Assembly (NCBI GenBank): GCA_965204695.1
Contig: OZ242007.1
Span: 372,001-436,000 of the forward strand
Source: JAHEKD01 sp965204695
GTDB taxonomy: Bacteria; Pseudomonadota; Gammaproteobacteria; Arenicellales; JAHEKD01
Direction of reading: 5' to 3'
Length of the DNA: 64,000 nucleotides
The notes beneath the pieces are model-generated. The model saw nothing but the letters and a program-made list of their open reading frames with translations. It did not search any database and had not been told where the DNA came from. A program made the position numbers and the translations under genes. Below are positions 17,974 through 26,780 of the stretch, piece after piece (the stretch's first letter is position 1; every line of letters begins with the position of its first letter).

Positions 17974-19085
17974 ATACTCTGTTGATTATCATTAATGATC
18001 GGTTGTTCAATAATTGCTTGGCCATTTTGCGGATCTGGATCACCATAAAGATCGGCCATAGCCACCAATACTTGCCTACTCCCTTTAAATGGATCACGAC
18101 CATGCACGCTTAAAAAGTTATCCAGCATCAAAATGTCACCTTGTTGCCATTCAAAACGCAGGATATTATCGTCATACACTGAACGTATTTCTTCAATAAC
18201 ATCTTCTTCTATCATTGAGCCATCTCCATAAAAGGCGTTTCTCGGAAACTCATTAGGTTCGAACTGACTTAACAAACTTTCTTGAACCAATGATGGAAGA
18301 TTACTCATATGAAACATATGCATATGATTAAACCAAAGTTTCTCGGCGGTTTGAGGATGAGTGATCATCACCTGGCGTTTTGCACTAGTTCTGAGACGCT
18401 CTCCACCACGCCATTCACAAGTCATGCCAAATCGGCTGCAGTAAGCTTCAACTTTCGATTTATCCGTGGTTTGGAAGGCCTCTTGCCAAGGAAGATCCAC
18501 CCCTTCACCATAATTCCTGACATATAGAATTTGTTTATCGATAAAACGCTGCTTTATTTTTGGATTAATTTTAGAAGTAACTTCTCTTTCACTGGCAATT
18601 GGTGTACACCCTCCTTCATCTGCCTGCTCATTACAAAAAAACCAAATCTTCCATGGCCAACTGCTGGCATAAGACATTTCATGATGCAGTGGTATGGTTT
18701 GATCTGCAGGAAATTCTGTTGACGTGTATACCTCTGAAGCAATTTCTTTTCTGGGGGCTGCCCGTTCTGTATAGTTCAATAAGTTTTCACTATTAGCCAA
18801 AGCAAAGTGCCTGAAATTGTCCGCACTGTTAATTGAAAAACCTCGAAATAGAATTGCCCCTTTTTCTACCAATAATCGATCTACCCATTCCCGATTTGCC
18901 ATAGCCCAACTGCAGGCATCCAATTCTCTGACAGCTGGTTCTACTATTACACAATAGTCATGATCATCACTAAAGGGGCGATCTGTAACCATTTTAGTTT
19001 GAGACACACTAATGGCTTTTCTGTGTGCCTTGGATGAGCGCACCGGCATAGAAAACTTATTTGCATTATCTATCATAATCGTCAT
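17970..19085 (-). CDS. TauD/TfdA family dioxygenase, SyrP-like (copy A)
   Basis: A 371-residue non-haem Fe(II)/2-oxoglutarate oxygenase of the TauD/TfdA clan. Iron ligands are in LHHEMSY (His134, Glu136) and DNFLSVHGRDP (His328); Arg337 in KGSRQ should bind 2-oxoglutarate. LFRGF (79-83) and GEGVDLPWQEAFQTTDK (194-210) are also typical of SyrP-like enzymes, which hydroxylate carrier-bound or free amino acids in NRPS pathways. Glu replaces the more common Asp of HxD, as in SyrP relatives. Its stop overlaps the NRPS start by 4 bases, placing its action close to the glutamyl module. Likely role: oxidation of the glutamyl residue or acyl chain, inferred from context. A paralogue lies directly upstream. 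Confidence 0.92.
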   Translation of the reverse strand: MTIMIDNANKFSMPVRSSKAHRKAISVSQTKMVTDRPFSDDHDYCVIVEPAVRELDACSWAMANREWVDRLLVEKGAILFRGFSINSADNFRHFALANSENLLNYTERAAPRKEIASEVYTSTEFPADQTIPLHHEMSYASSWPWKIWFFCNEQADEGGCTPIASEREVTSKINPKIKQRFIDKQILYVRNYGEGVDLPWQEAFQTTDKSKVEAYCSRFGMTCEWRGGERLRTSAKRQVMITHPQTAEKLWFNHMHMFHMSNLPSLVQESLLSQFEPNEFPRNAFYGDGSMIEEDVIEEIRSVYDDNILRFEWQQGDILMLDNFLSVHGRDPFKGSRQVLVAMADLYGDPDPQNGQAIIEQPIINDNQQSI

Positions 19086-19138
19086 ATCCTAAAAACAGCT
19101 GGTTAACCTGGTTTCCCTCAAATTGCTTTATCTGCACC

Positions 19139-20164
19139 TTAAGACACCTCACTCCAGGAGGTCATTGCTGACATTGCAACGACAACTTTTCTGGAACCGG
19201 AGAAAGGTTCGCGGCCGTGCGACATTCGAATATTGTCTACCATTAACACATCTAAAGGCTTCCACTTCACCGCCATCTTTGCCTGCAGATAAGCTTTTCT
19301 CAGGGTATCCAAAACTTCAGGTTCAATTGCACTGCCGTCGCCATAAAAAGTCTGGTTAGGCAATTCATCATCAGCAAATTGAGCACAAAGCTCAGCCGCA
19401 AGACCGGCTGCCAATGTTGAGACATTAAAAAAAGTGGCGTGATTAAACCAAAGTTTCTCTTTACTCTGTGGATGAATAGCCACGCAATTCCGGATTTGCC
19501 GAGTACGTAAACGACTCTGACTTCGCCACTCATAGCTAATGTCATTTGCTTTGCAGTATTGTTCTACTGTCGATTTATCTGTTGTTTGAAAAGCCGTCTG
19601 CCATGGCAACCCAAGACCTTCTCCAAAATTACGTGAATAGGTGTAACCAAGACGAACGAATTTACTGACAACCTCATCAGGCAAGTATTGATAAATACGC
19701 CTAGTATCAGACAGTGTGGTTTCCCCACCAGTTTCAGCTGACTTTAAACAATGAAAATAAATTCTCAGCGGGAAACAAAGGTTATAGGACTGTTCATTGT
19801 GTAAAAATATTTCTTCTGAAGCTGGATGAGAAGTTGATGTATATATATGTTCTTGCACTGTCTCACGAGGCGATGACCGTTCCTGATAAGAAAGTGCTGG
19901 CCCACTGGTAAAGGTGACAAAATTATTAAAATCATCCAGTGAATCAACTTCAAAGCCTCTGAATAATAACGCGCCATACTCCAATAACCATGTATCTACG
20001 ATTGATTGATTTGCTTTAGCCCAGGCATCTAATTTTAAACCGGCAACATTAGGGCGAATGACCATTGGATAATTTGAGTGATCAAAAAAATCAGTTTGCA
20101 CTAAATCTTGCTCTGTTACTTTAACTGATTTGCGCTTTGTAAGTTTGAAATCTAAATTATTCAT
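19139..20164 (-). CDS. TauD/TfdA family dioxygenase, SyrP-like (copy B)
   Basis: A 341-residue paralogue of the gene downstream, sharing the same layout: LFRGF (67-71), LHNEQSY with ligands His122 and Glu124, GEGLGLPWQTAFQTTDK, MSHGREP with His316, and GSRK with Arg325 for 2-oxoglutarate. The N-terminus is about 13 residues shorter than in copy A. All catalytic residues are kept in both, so both are expected to be active and to act on different positions or substrates. It starts 2 bases after the FAAL gene stops, so it is tightly coupled to it, and ends 53 bases before copy A. Which substrate it oxidises (acyl chain on ACP, glutamyl-PCP or free intermediate) cannot be read from the sequence. 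Confidence 0.92.
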   Translation of the reverse strand: MNNLDFKLTKRKSVKVTEQDLVQTDFFDHSNYPMVIRPNVAGLKLDAWAKANQSIVDTWLLEYGALLFRGFEVDSLDDFNNFVTFTSGPALSYQERSSPRETVQEHIYTSTSHPASEEIFLHNEQSYNLCFPLRIYFHCLKSAETGGETTLSDTRRIYQYLPDEVVSKFVRLGYTYSRNFGEGLGLPWQTAFQTTDKSTVEQYCKANDISYEWRSQSRLRTRQIRNCVAIHPQSKEKLWFNHATFFNVSTLAAGLAAELCAQFADDELPNQTFYGDGSAIEPEVLDTLRKAYLQAKMAVKWKPLDVLMVDNIRMSHGREPFSGSRKVVVAMSAMTSWSEVS

Positions 20165-20166
20165 AT

Positions 20167-23100
20167 CTATTTTCTGAGTAGTCCATGGTTATGAAATTTA
20201 CCTTCGGTTTCCGCTGCTGTAACTGTTACAGCTTTTCGCTTTGAACGGTCAAATTGTGGAGCTGCACCCAAACTGGCAGTCTCAACAGCAGTATTATCAG
20301 TTTCGGGTGCAATTCTTAATCTTAGATTATTCAGTCGTGTATCAGGATTGGTAATGACAGCTTGAGATAGAAGCTCAAATTCCTGATGTATTGTTTTAAT
20401 AGCTGTTCTATCAAACAACTGGGCGTTATAAGTCCAGGATGCTTTTAAATTTTGTCCGACATCAGACACCCATAAGGAAAGATCATATCGGGATACTGGC
20501 GCAGAGCACAATGGATACCTGCTGGCTGTTAACCCTTCAAACACAGCATCAACCCTAGGTTCATTTTGGGTGCCAAAAGTCACTTGAAACTGTGAGGAAT
20601 CCATCGATGTCTGGCGAATATTGACTTTCGAGGCTAATAATTCAAATGGAATATCCTGATGTGCAAATGCACTAAGACAAGTCTCTTTAACACGCTTCAT
20701 TAGTTCTTTAAATTTAGGATTTCCCGAGCAGTCTGTTCGCATTGCGATCATATTGATGAAATTTCCTACAATTTTCTCGCTATCTGCGATATTCCTCCCT
20801 AATGTGCCGGTACCTACTGTGATGTCCTTTTCGCCTGTACGTCTGTAAAGCAAAACTTTTAATATCGTTAATAACAATATATAAATGGTTAGATTTTCTT
20901 GTTGGCTCATTTGACGTAAACTGACACAAATTTTCTCGGCAATTACCGCTTCAAATGTACCGCCTTGTAAAGGCCTTGATTCAGAATTAATGGAAAAACT
21001 CGATAAATCTAATTGAGCTGGCGCAGGTGACAATCTTTTTTTCCAAAACTCTAAAGCCCCAGACCATTGCCCAGTTGTTTCAGCTTGTCTCTGCCAGAGC
21101 GCATAATCTATATATTGGTATGGTAATTTCTTGAGCTTAGGTTGTTTGTTTTGACTCAAACTTCCGTATATCTCAGTCAATTCTTTTAGTACCAGACCAA
21201 TTGACCATCCATCTGCAATGATATGGTGAAGGTTAATGTATAAAACATGTCTTGAAGCAGTGATTCGAAACACTAAAAATCTATACAATGGTCCCTGTGA
21301 TAAATCGAATGAACGCATAGAGTCCAGTAAACAATAGTGCTTAAGCCAATTATTACGAATACTCTCATCTAAAGCTGACAAATCTATCAATGTAACATCA
21401 GCATGTTTATTTAGATTTCTCAGTTGTAAAGGCTTACCTTGGTGCTCAACTAACACCGTATTAAATATCGAATGTCGAGCAACTACTGTCGATATAGCCT
21501 GACGAAAATTACTAAGATTTAATTGGCCCTGCAAATCAATTGCAAACGGCAAATTGAAGGCAATATTTTCAGTGTTAAGTTGATCCGCTAACCATATCCC
21601 CAACTGGGCAAAGGACAAAGGAACGGGTGTTTGATCATTTGAGTGATTCGCGTGTGGCTGTTTTATGGCACTGTAATTCTCATCATTACGCCTCAACATT
21701 ATTTCTTTGCCAAGACCAACAATACTTAGATCGTCTAAAAAAACCTCCAATCCAATGTCTACATTAAAAGCTGATATCACATCAGCTCGAAGTGAAGCAC
21801 AGACTAGTGAATCCATACCCAACGCCACAGGTGACTTTTTAATATCTACTTTTTCTATGGGCAAGGAAAGCTTATCTGCGATTAATTTATGCAGTTTTTC
21901 CAAGAGCAAGCTATTTTCATCAGCAAAATGGGAGCGCTCTTTGATTTGTGTTGTAGCGTTCAGATGCTCAATTTGCTGATCGTTTGCTGGGCGGTAACTC
22001 TGCACAACCCGTAACTCACCATTTAAAAAAGCTAGCTTGGTCGCACTACGTTGTACCTTTCCACTCGTGGTTTTGGGTAGTGACCGTCTACGAATCAGTA
22101 CAATTTGCTCTGGCTTTACGTTGAAAGATTTTAAAACTGCTACATTCATCAATTCCATCAACATAGTGAGGTCTAAATCCTTATAGTTGCTGATTTCACT
22201 AACAATAATCAAAGATTCTTTTCCTATGTCGGCTGAGCCTGAAGAATTCAGCTGCACAGAAAAAGCTGCACTGCTTCCAGAGCACAGTGCTGGGTGACAA
22301 TTTTCAACAGTATGCTCTATATCATTGGGATATAAGTTACGCCCGTTTAAAATGATTAAGTCCTTCAGTCGACCCGTTACGAAGAGCTCTCCGTCCAGCA
22401 TAAACCCTAAATCACCTGTACGTAAAAAGGGTCCGCTAGAATAGTCAGCAAGATAAGCTTCAAAGCAATCCACATCATCATGCTGCCAATATCCCTGTGC
22501 AACACTGTCACTTTTAATCCATATTTCACCAACCTGTTTATCTTCACAAGGCATAAACTTTTTTACTGACACCACGATTACAGATTGACTGGCCTGTGGT
22601 GAGTGACCTGAACTGACTAAGGTGATAGCATCTGCATCACTTATGGGAGCGGCGGCCTGATCTGCTTGCAGTGCATGAATAGAAAACTCTTTCGGCGCTA
22701 ACGGTTGATGCTTATTGCGTATAGTCGCCAACAGTGTGGTTTCAGCAAGCCCATAACATGGCAAAAAGGCTTGCCTATTGAAACCACAGGTTTCAAAGGT
22801 GCTTGAAAATTTTTCTATCGTACTGGCCCGAACAGGTTCCGATCCATTAAATGCGACTCGCCAAGAACTCAAGTCGAGTAATTTTTTATCCTCATTTTTT
22901 ATTTTCTCAACACAAAGCCTATAGGAAAAATCAGGCCCGCCGCTTGTTGTAGCTTTATATTTCGAAATCGCTGACAACCATTTATAGGGGCTAGATAAAA
23001 AGCATGCCGGGGGCATCAAAACACAATATGCACCTAAATATAATGGCTGTAGAAGATTGCCAATTAGCCCCATATCGTGAAATAGAGGCAACCAACCCAC

Positions 23101-23718
23101 AACGATATCATCTGCACTGTGGTTAAAACCAATCTGGATCATATTCTGGTTGTGCATAATGTTGCCATGGGTAACTATCACTCCTTTGGGAGCAGCCGTA
23201 GAACCTGATGTGTATTGCAAGAATGCAATATCTTGAAGATTTATCTCAGGTTCAGTCCAAGCATCCGGGTCTGAATCAATTTCATCAACATCGATCCAAT
23301 CTATCGACTCATTCAACAACGGTCCATGAGACTGCAGATCTCCTATATTGACAGATTGACCAGATACCAAGCCAACACGAGCCATACTATTGTTGGCAAC
23401 AGCCATAAATCTTTGGAAACTACGCGCGCGTTGAGTCCGCGCTGGCGGATAAGAAGGAACAGCTATTAGGCCTGCGTATAAGCAAGCCAGAAAAGCAATT
23501 AAAAACAAAGGGCCTGATGGAAACAACAACAATACTCTCTCGCCCGGTTTATGCCGTTGCTGCAAACATACGGCCCATTTCCTTGCATGGTAATCTAACT
23601 GACTATAGTTAACTTCCTCCAGTAACAACCCGGATTCATTTAGAAAGGTATAGGCGATTTTTTGTCCATTCCTGTCAGCACGATGCTGTAGAAGTGAGAC
23701 AAAATTATCCATAACCAA
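20167..23718 (-). CDS. Fatty acyl-AMP ligase-ACP-condensation protein (starter loading)
   Basis: A 1183-residue initiation protein. Residues 1-590 are a fatty acyl-AMP ligase: LQYTSGSTAAPKG (167-179), VGWLPLFHDMGLIG, YGLAETTL, FLRTGDLGF and GRLKDLIILNGRNLYP follow the FAAL pattern. It activates a fatty acid as acyl-AMP for transfer to the next domain. An ACP follows (about 600-690) with GMDSL, Ser637. The C-terminal part (about 715-1150) is a complete condensation domain with HHIIADG (His831, His832, Asp836) and GNFINMIAMR. It should join the acyl chain to the amino acid on the NRPS of the same operon, whose own condensation domain is degenerate. First gene of the operon; ATG at 23718, with Met3 as an alternative start. 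Confidence 0.95.
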   Translation of the reverse strand: MVMDNFVSLLQHRADRNGQKIAYTFLNESGLLLEEVNYSQLDYHARKWAVCLQQRHKPGERVLLLFPSGPLFLIAFLACLYAGLIAVPSYPPARTQRARSFQRFMAVANNSMARVGLVSGQSVNIGDLQSHGPLLNESIDWIDVDEIDSDPDAWTEPEINLQDIAFLQYTSGSTAAPKGVIVTHGNIMHNQNMIQIGFNHSADDIVVGWLPLFHDMGLIGNLLQPLYLGAYCVLMPPACFLSSPYKWLSAISKYKATTSGGPDFSYRLCVEKIKNEDKKLLDLSSWRVAFNGSEPVRASTIEKFSSTFETCGFNRQAFLPCYGLAETTLLATIRNKHQPLAPKEFSIHALQADQAAAPISDADAITLVSSGHSPQASQSVIVVSVKKFMPCEDKQVGEIWIKSDSVAQGYWQHDDVDCFEAYLADYSSGPFLRTGDLGFMLDGELFVTGRLKDLIILNGRNLYPNDIEHTVENCHPALCSGSSAAFSVQLNSSGSADIGKESLIIVSEISNYKDLDLTMLMELMNVAVLKSFNVKPEQIVLIRRRSLPKTTSGKVQRSATKLAFLNGELRVVQSYRPANDQQIEHLNATTQIKERSHFADENSLLLEKLHKLIADKLSLPIEKVDIKKSPVALGMDSLVCASLRADVISAFNVDIGLEVFLDDLSIVGLGKEIMLRRNDENYSAIKQPHANHSNDQTPVPLSFAQLGIWLADQLNTENIAFNLPFAIDLQGQLNLSNFRQAISTVVARHSIFNTVLVEHQGKPLQLRNLNKHADVTLIDLSALDESIRNNWLKHYCLLDSMRSFDLSQGPLYRFLVFRITASRHVLYINLHHIIADGWSIGLVLKELTEIYGSLSQNKQPKLKKLPYQYIDYALWQRQAETTGQWSGALEFWKKRLSPAPAQLDLSSFSINSESRPLQGGTFEAVIAEKICVSLRQMSQQENLTIYILLLTILKVLLYRRTGEKDITVGTGTLGRNIADSEKIVGNFINMIAMRTDCSGNPKFKELMKRVKETCLSAFAHQDIPFELLASKVNIRQTSMDSSQFQVTFGTQNEPRVDAVFEGLTASRYPLCSAPVSRYDLSLWVSDVGQNLKASWTYNAQLFDRTAIKTIHQEFELLSQAVITNPDTRLNNLRLRIAPETDNTAVETASLGAAPQFDRSKRKAVTVTAAETEGKFHNHGLLRK

Positions 23719-24000
23719 TTCTTGCTTAAGTTTTTAAATTTTATTTAATGTTCTGCAATCATAGTTGAGTTAGTAAAATTTGTGAATAAAAATTTTTTTA
23801 GACTATCAAGCAGCCGTAAATCATGCATCGATTTGCCTAAAGACAGTAAATTTTGTATCTATTACGGTAAGTACCGTATTAAACGCTCCTTAACTTTAAG
23901 GTGAGGAAAGTTAAAAATTCCCGATTGGAAATCGACTGTCAGTGTAAGTATTGCAACTGCCAGCTTAAGACCATTTTATAAAATACCCTTAATGAGTCGC
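23719..24000. promoter_or_regulatory. Leader region of the biosynthetic operon with two inverted repeats
   Basis: AT-rich DNA upstream of the FAAL gene. A perfect repeat TACGGTA-AG-TACCGTA sits at 23863-23878, about 145 bases before the FAAL start, and TTAACTTT/AAAGTTAA with a 9-base spacer at 23890-23914. Symmetric sites at this distance are suitable for a dimeric regulator, but no regulator gene lies in the operon part seen here. I could not assign convincing -35/-10 boxes. It does not match the lux-box consensus well. Confidence 0.35.
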
Positions 24001-24355
24001 TTATGTTCTATTTCTTGCTCGTAGTGTCCTTGTACAACTTCAGTGTTTCCAATACGTTGTGTTGTAGACATCGCTTTGATACTTATGGTCGAAATCTTTG
24101 TGGGCATTAAATGACAATAAGACAGCGATATTGTCCGCCACGGTGGCAAAATATCGCGTCCTGTAGTTTGGCACTTCAGAACCAAGTTGTGTCACAACTA
24201 TCTACTGTCTGTCTGAAATCTTTTTTTTCAACATTTTCGGCGATAGAAGTGAAAGTCGTTCCATCACTTCTAAGATATTTCTTTGGTTTTTTCAGATAAT
24301 CCATGTATGCGCTAATTGGATCTTCGTTTCCAGTCACAACTCGATGAATACCTTC
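23976..24355 (-). pseudogene. Probable decayed gene in three frames
   Basis: On the minus strand three protein-like stretches follow one another in different frames: about 24355-24176 (GIHRVVTGNEDPISAYMDYL and onwards, ends CDTTWF), about 24196-24040 (QLGSEVPNYRTRYFATVAD onwards, ends NTTYWKH), and a last part to 23976 (ends HKRLIKGIL). Each is open for 35-70 codons and looks less random than the surrounding frames. Together they could be a 110-130 residue protein broken by two frameshifts. I do not recognise the family. AT-rich noise is the alternative. Confidence 0.25.
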
Positions 24356-24444
24356 TTAAAATGGGCACACGGCTTTAATTCACTGCTTACTTGCAACGGA
24401 GGTTTTAGCTGACTAAGGTTTGGCTAGACCGATCGGGATAGATT

Positions 24445-24560
24445 CCCCCGGGTAAACCCGGGGTGCTTACCGTAACAGCCCTTTAGGGCTGATCCGATGA
24501 ACATCGCACCTTTATAAGGTACGATGTTCAATCTATATACACTCATTCATCCACGTGCAA
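24445..24560. repeat. Cluster of short hairpins
   Basis: Four inverted repeats follow each other: CCCCGGGT-AA-ACCCGGGG (24446-24463); AGCCC-TTT-AGGGCT near 24477-24490; an imperfect GAACATCG...CGATGTTC repeat around 24497-24531; and CCACG...CGTGG near 24550-24568. GC content is locally raised. Such arrays occur at ends of small mobile elements or as REP-like units. No transposase gene is attached, so its origin is open. Confidence 0.45.
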
Positions 24561-24600
24561 GCCCGTGGTATTCTGTCGCTTACGCGAACGCTAATAAAAA

Positions 24601-24621
24601 AAGCCCAGCAAAGCTGGGCTT
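24601..24621. terminator. Bidirectional rho-independent terminator
   Basis: Stem AAGCCCAGC-AAA-GCTGGGCTT, perfect 9-bp arms with a 3-base loop. It is flanked by an A-run on the left and a T-run on the right, so it can work on both strands. It lies 19 bases after the stop of the symporter gene at 24640 (minus strand). Confidence 0.9.
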
Positions 24622-24639
24622 TTTTGGAATGATTAAAAT

Positions 24640-26178
24640 TTACTTGATTTTTGCTATTTCACCTGTAGCTAATTTACCTTGGTAATCACGTAAAAGCTCT
24701 TTAACTTTAGGCAACATAATATATAAACCAATAATATTTGGGACGGCCATCGCAAAGATCATCGCATCAGAAAAGTCTAATACAGGACCTAAACTCATGG
24801 AGGCACCAATTACCACAAATATACAGAAAATGACTTTATAAACCATTTCCTTGGTTGCGCCTTCACCAAATAAGTATGTCCATGATTTAAGCCCATAGTA
24901 GGACCATGAAATCATAGTTGAAAATGCAAATAAAGCTGCTGCTATAGCCAGGATATAGGTGAAACCTCCCCATTGACTTTCAAAGGCTTTTGAAGTCAAG
25001 GAAATTCCAGACAAGAAACCCTCCTGCCCTTCAGGAATCCAGGAACCTGTTATTGTAATAACCAAAGAAGTCATTGTACAAATGATTACCGTATCGATAA
25101 AAGGTTCTAACAAAGCAACGTAACCTTCAGTTGCGGGATGCTTAGTCTGTACCGCTGAGTGCGCGATTGCCGCTGAGCCTATACCCGCCTCATTTGAGAA
25201 GGCCGCTCGCCTGAATCCTTGAATCAAGGCACCAATCACACCACCTGTCACACCTTCGGCAGTAAAGGCTCCATCTAAAATTGCACCAAAAGCAGCCCCA
25301 ACAGAGCCGATATTCATCAAAATTATAATTAATGCCGAGCCAACATATACAGCCGCCATAAACGGTACAATTTTCTCTGTTACCCTGGCAATTGATTTAA
25401 TCCCACCTATAATTACCAATCCAACAATAGCGGCCATGATCAAACCGAAAACGAAACCACTTAAGTCAAATGGGAGAATACTTGCCACCTGTTTGTAGGA
25501 CTGATTAGCCTGAAACATATTTCCACCGCCAAACGAGCCTAAAATACAAAAGATAGCGAATAGAACAGCTAGAACTTTTCCTATACCACCCAAGCCTTTT
25601 TCTGCAAGGCCTTTAGAAAGATAATACATTGGACCCCCAGAAACTGTTCCATCTGCGTATTCATTACGATAATGAACACCCAAGATACATTCAGTACACT
25701 TTGAGGCCATACCCATTAAACCGGCAAGAATCATCCAAAATGTAGCTCCTGGCCCCCCAATGGCAACCGCTGCACCCACGCCTGCAATATTGCCCAAACC
25801 AACTGTACCAGAAAGTGCCGTACATAAAGCCTGAAAAGGCGTAACCTCACCCGCATCTTTCGGGTCGAGGTAATCACCTCGAACAATCGAAATCGAATGG
25901 GGGAAACCTCTGAATTGTAGAAACCCAAAATAAAGGGTGAATACCGCCGCCGCAACAACCAGCCAGATTAGTACCCACGGTACAGAATAACCAAATAGGG
26001 CCTCTGAACCGGGCATTGCTGAAAATATCCTTTCGGAAATCGGATTAAAAATTGGTGCTATTGCTTCATTAATTTTATCAGCCGTGGTCATTTCAGTTTC
26101 AGTTGTTTCCTGGGCAACTGCCGACCAAGATGCAAAGAAGCCAATTAGTGTAATCAGTAAATTATTTAGTTTCCTCAT
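24640..26178 (-). CDS. Sodium:alanine/glycine symporter, AGCS family
   Basis: A 512-residue polytopic membrane protein of the alanine or glycine:cation symporter family. The N-terminus is signal-like (hydrophobic to about residue 22, SAVAQ), then a short periplasmic stretch and about ten hydrophobic segments. Family features include TALSGTVGLGNIAGVGAA in the substrate region, the YRNEYADGTVSGGPMYYL loop and AAFSNEAGIGSAAIAHSA. Length is at the upper end of the family (usually 440-540). It imports Ala/Gly-type amino acids with Na+ at the inner membrane. It is single, followed by a strong terminator, and preceded by a universal stress gene only 17 bases away; the two may be co-transcribed. Confidence 0.94.
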   Translation of the reverse strand: MRKLNNLLITLIGFFASWSAVAQETTETEMTTADKINEAIAPIFNPISERIFSAMPGSEALFGYSVPWVLIWLVVAAAVFTLYFGFLQFRGFPHSISIVRGDYLDPKDAGEVTPFQALCTALSGTVGLGNIAGVGAAVAIGGPGATFWMILAGLMGMASKCTECILGVHYRNEYADGTVSGGPMYYLSKGLAEKGLGGIGKVLAVLFAIFCILGSFGGGNMFQANQSYKQVASILPFDLSGFVFGLIMAAIVGLVIIGGIKSIARVTEKIVPFMAAVYVGSALIIILMNIGSVGAAFGAILDGAFTAEGVTGGVIGALIQGFRRAAFSNEAGIGSAAIAHSAVQTKHPATEGYVALLEPFIDTVIICTMTSLVITITGSWIPEGQEGFLSGISLTSKAFESQWGGFTYILAIAAALFAFSTMISWSYYGLKSWTYLFGEGATKEMVYKVIFCIFVVIGASMSLGPVLDFSDAMIFAMAVPNIIGLYIMLPKVKELLRDYQGKLATGEIAKIK

Positions 26179-26195
26179 CTCGTCTACTCCTATTG

Positions 26196-26624
26196 TTATG
26201 GAACTACGGTTACTGGGACATTTGAAATCTGTACCAGAACACCTGGAACAGAACCAAACAAGCGGGATGTTAAGCCACCCCCACCATGACGACCGACAAA
26301 CGATTGGTCTGCACCTATTTCGTCACAGTAACTGCTGATAACTTCAGCAATCTGACCATACCGAACCTCACCTTCAATATTATCGCCACCTAACTTTTCT
26401 AACATAGGTACGATGACGGCTGACTTGGCACGTTCAAGTTCTTCCTGACGTCGTTTATGACGTTCCTCTAATTCTTCGGGGGTTAAGAAGCTATAAGGCG
26501 ACCACTCAAGAACATGTATAACCTTTAGCGATGCACCTGCTTTTTCAGCTTGCACTAAGGCATATTGGGCAGTACGAACACTTCCTTCACTACCGTCAAT
26601 ACCCACAACGTAACTTTTAGACAT
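26196..26624 (-). CDS. Universal stress protein, UspA family
   Basis: A 142-residue cytoplasmic protein with one Usp domain. It begins MSKSYVVGIDGSEGSVRTA (beta1 and the nucleotide-binding Asp). Near the end is GRHGGGGLTSRLFGSVPGV, matching the G-2X-G-9X-G(S/T) ATP-binding pattern, followed by the terminal PVTVVP strand. I chose the ATG at 26624 because GGAGAG precedes it at a good distance; the longer open frame reaching 26711 adds 29 residues unlike the family. The central part includes a charged helix (PEELEERHKRRQEELERAK). It is upstream of the symporter on the same strand. Its role is in stress survival; the specific partner is unknown. Confidence 0.92.
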   Translation of the reverse strand: MSKSYVVGIDGSEGSVRTAQYALVQAEKAGASLKVIHVLEWSPYSFLTPEELEERHKRRQEELERAKSAVIVPMLEKLGGDNIEGEVRYGQIAEVISSYCDEIGADQSFVGRHGGGGLTSRLFGSVPGVLVQISNVPVTVVP

Positions 26625-26746
26625 AGTTACTCTCCTAGTTTTGATTAAAAAAAATTCAGCCGTTCGCTGAAGTGCCGAAAGAGTACCTTGTTTTACATCT
26701 AAAATAAACACTAAGATGATTTAGACTTAATATCTATCTATTTATA

Positions 26747-26777
26747 AAATTAATGAATAATCGTTATTCATTAATTT
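26747..26777 (-). terminator. AT-rich hairpin after pdxH
   Basis: Perfect 14-bp arms, AAATTAATGAATAA and TTATTCATTAATTT, with loop TCG. It starts 3 bases after the pdxH stop codon on the minus strand. The stem is AT-only but long, so it may end transcription of the three-gene operon or act as an mRNA 3' end stabiliser. Confidence 0.55.
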
Positions 26778-26780
26778 AAT

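Noticed and set aside
19139..20164. Second dioxygenase as an assembly duplication of the first
   Set aside because: The two proteins differ throughout, including length and flanking loops, while keeping catalytic residues; they are diverged paralogues.
23863..23878. Possible lux box upstream of the operon
   Set aside because: The symmetry is perfect, but the core does not match the CTGT...ACAG pattern of LuxR-type boxes and no luxI/luxR gene is in the window.
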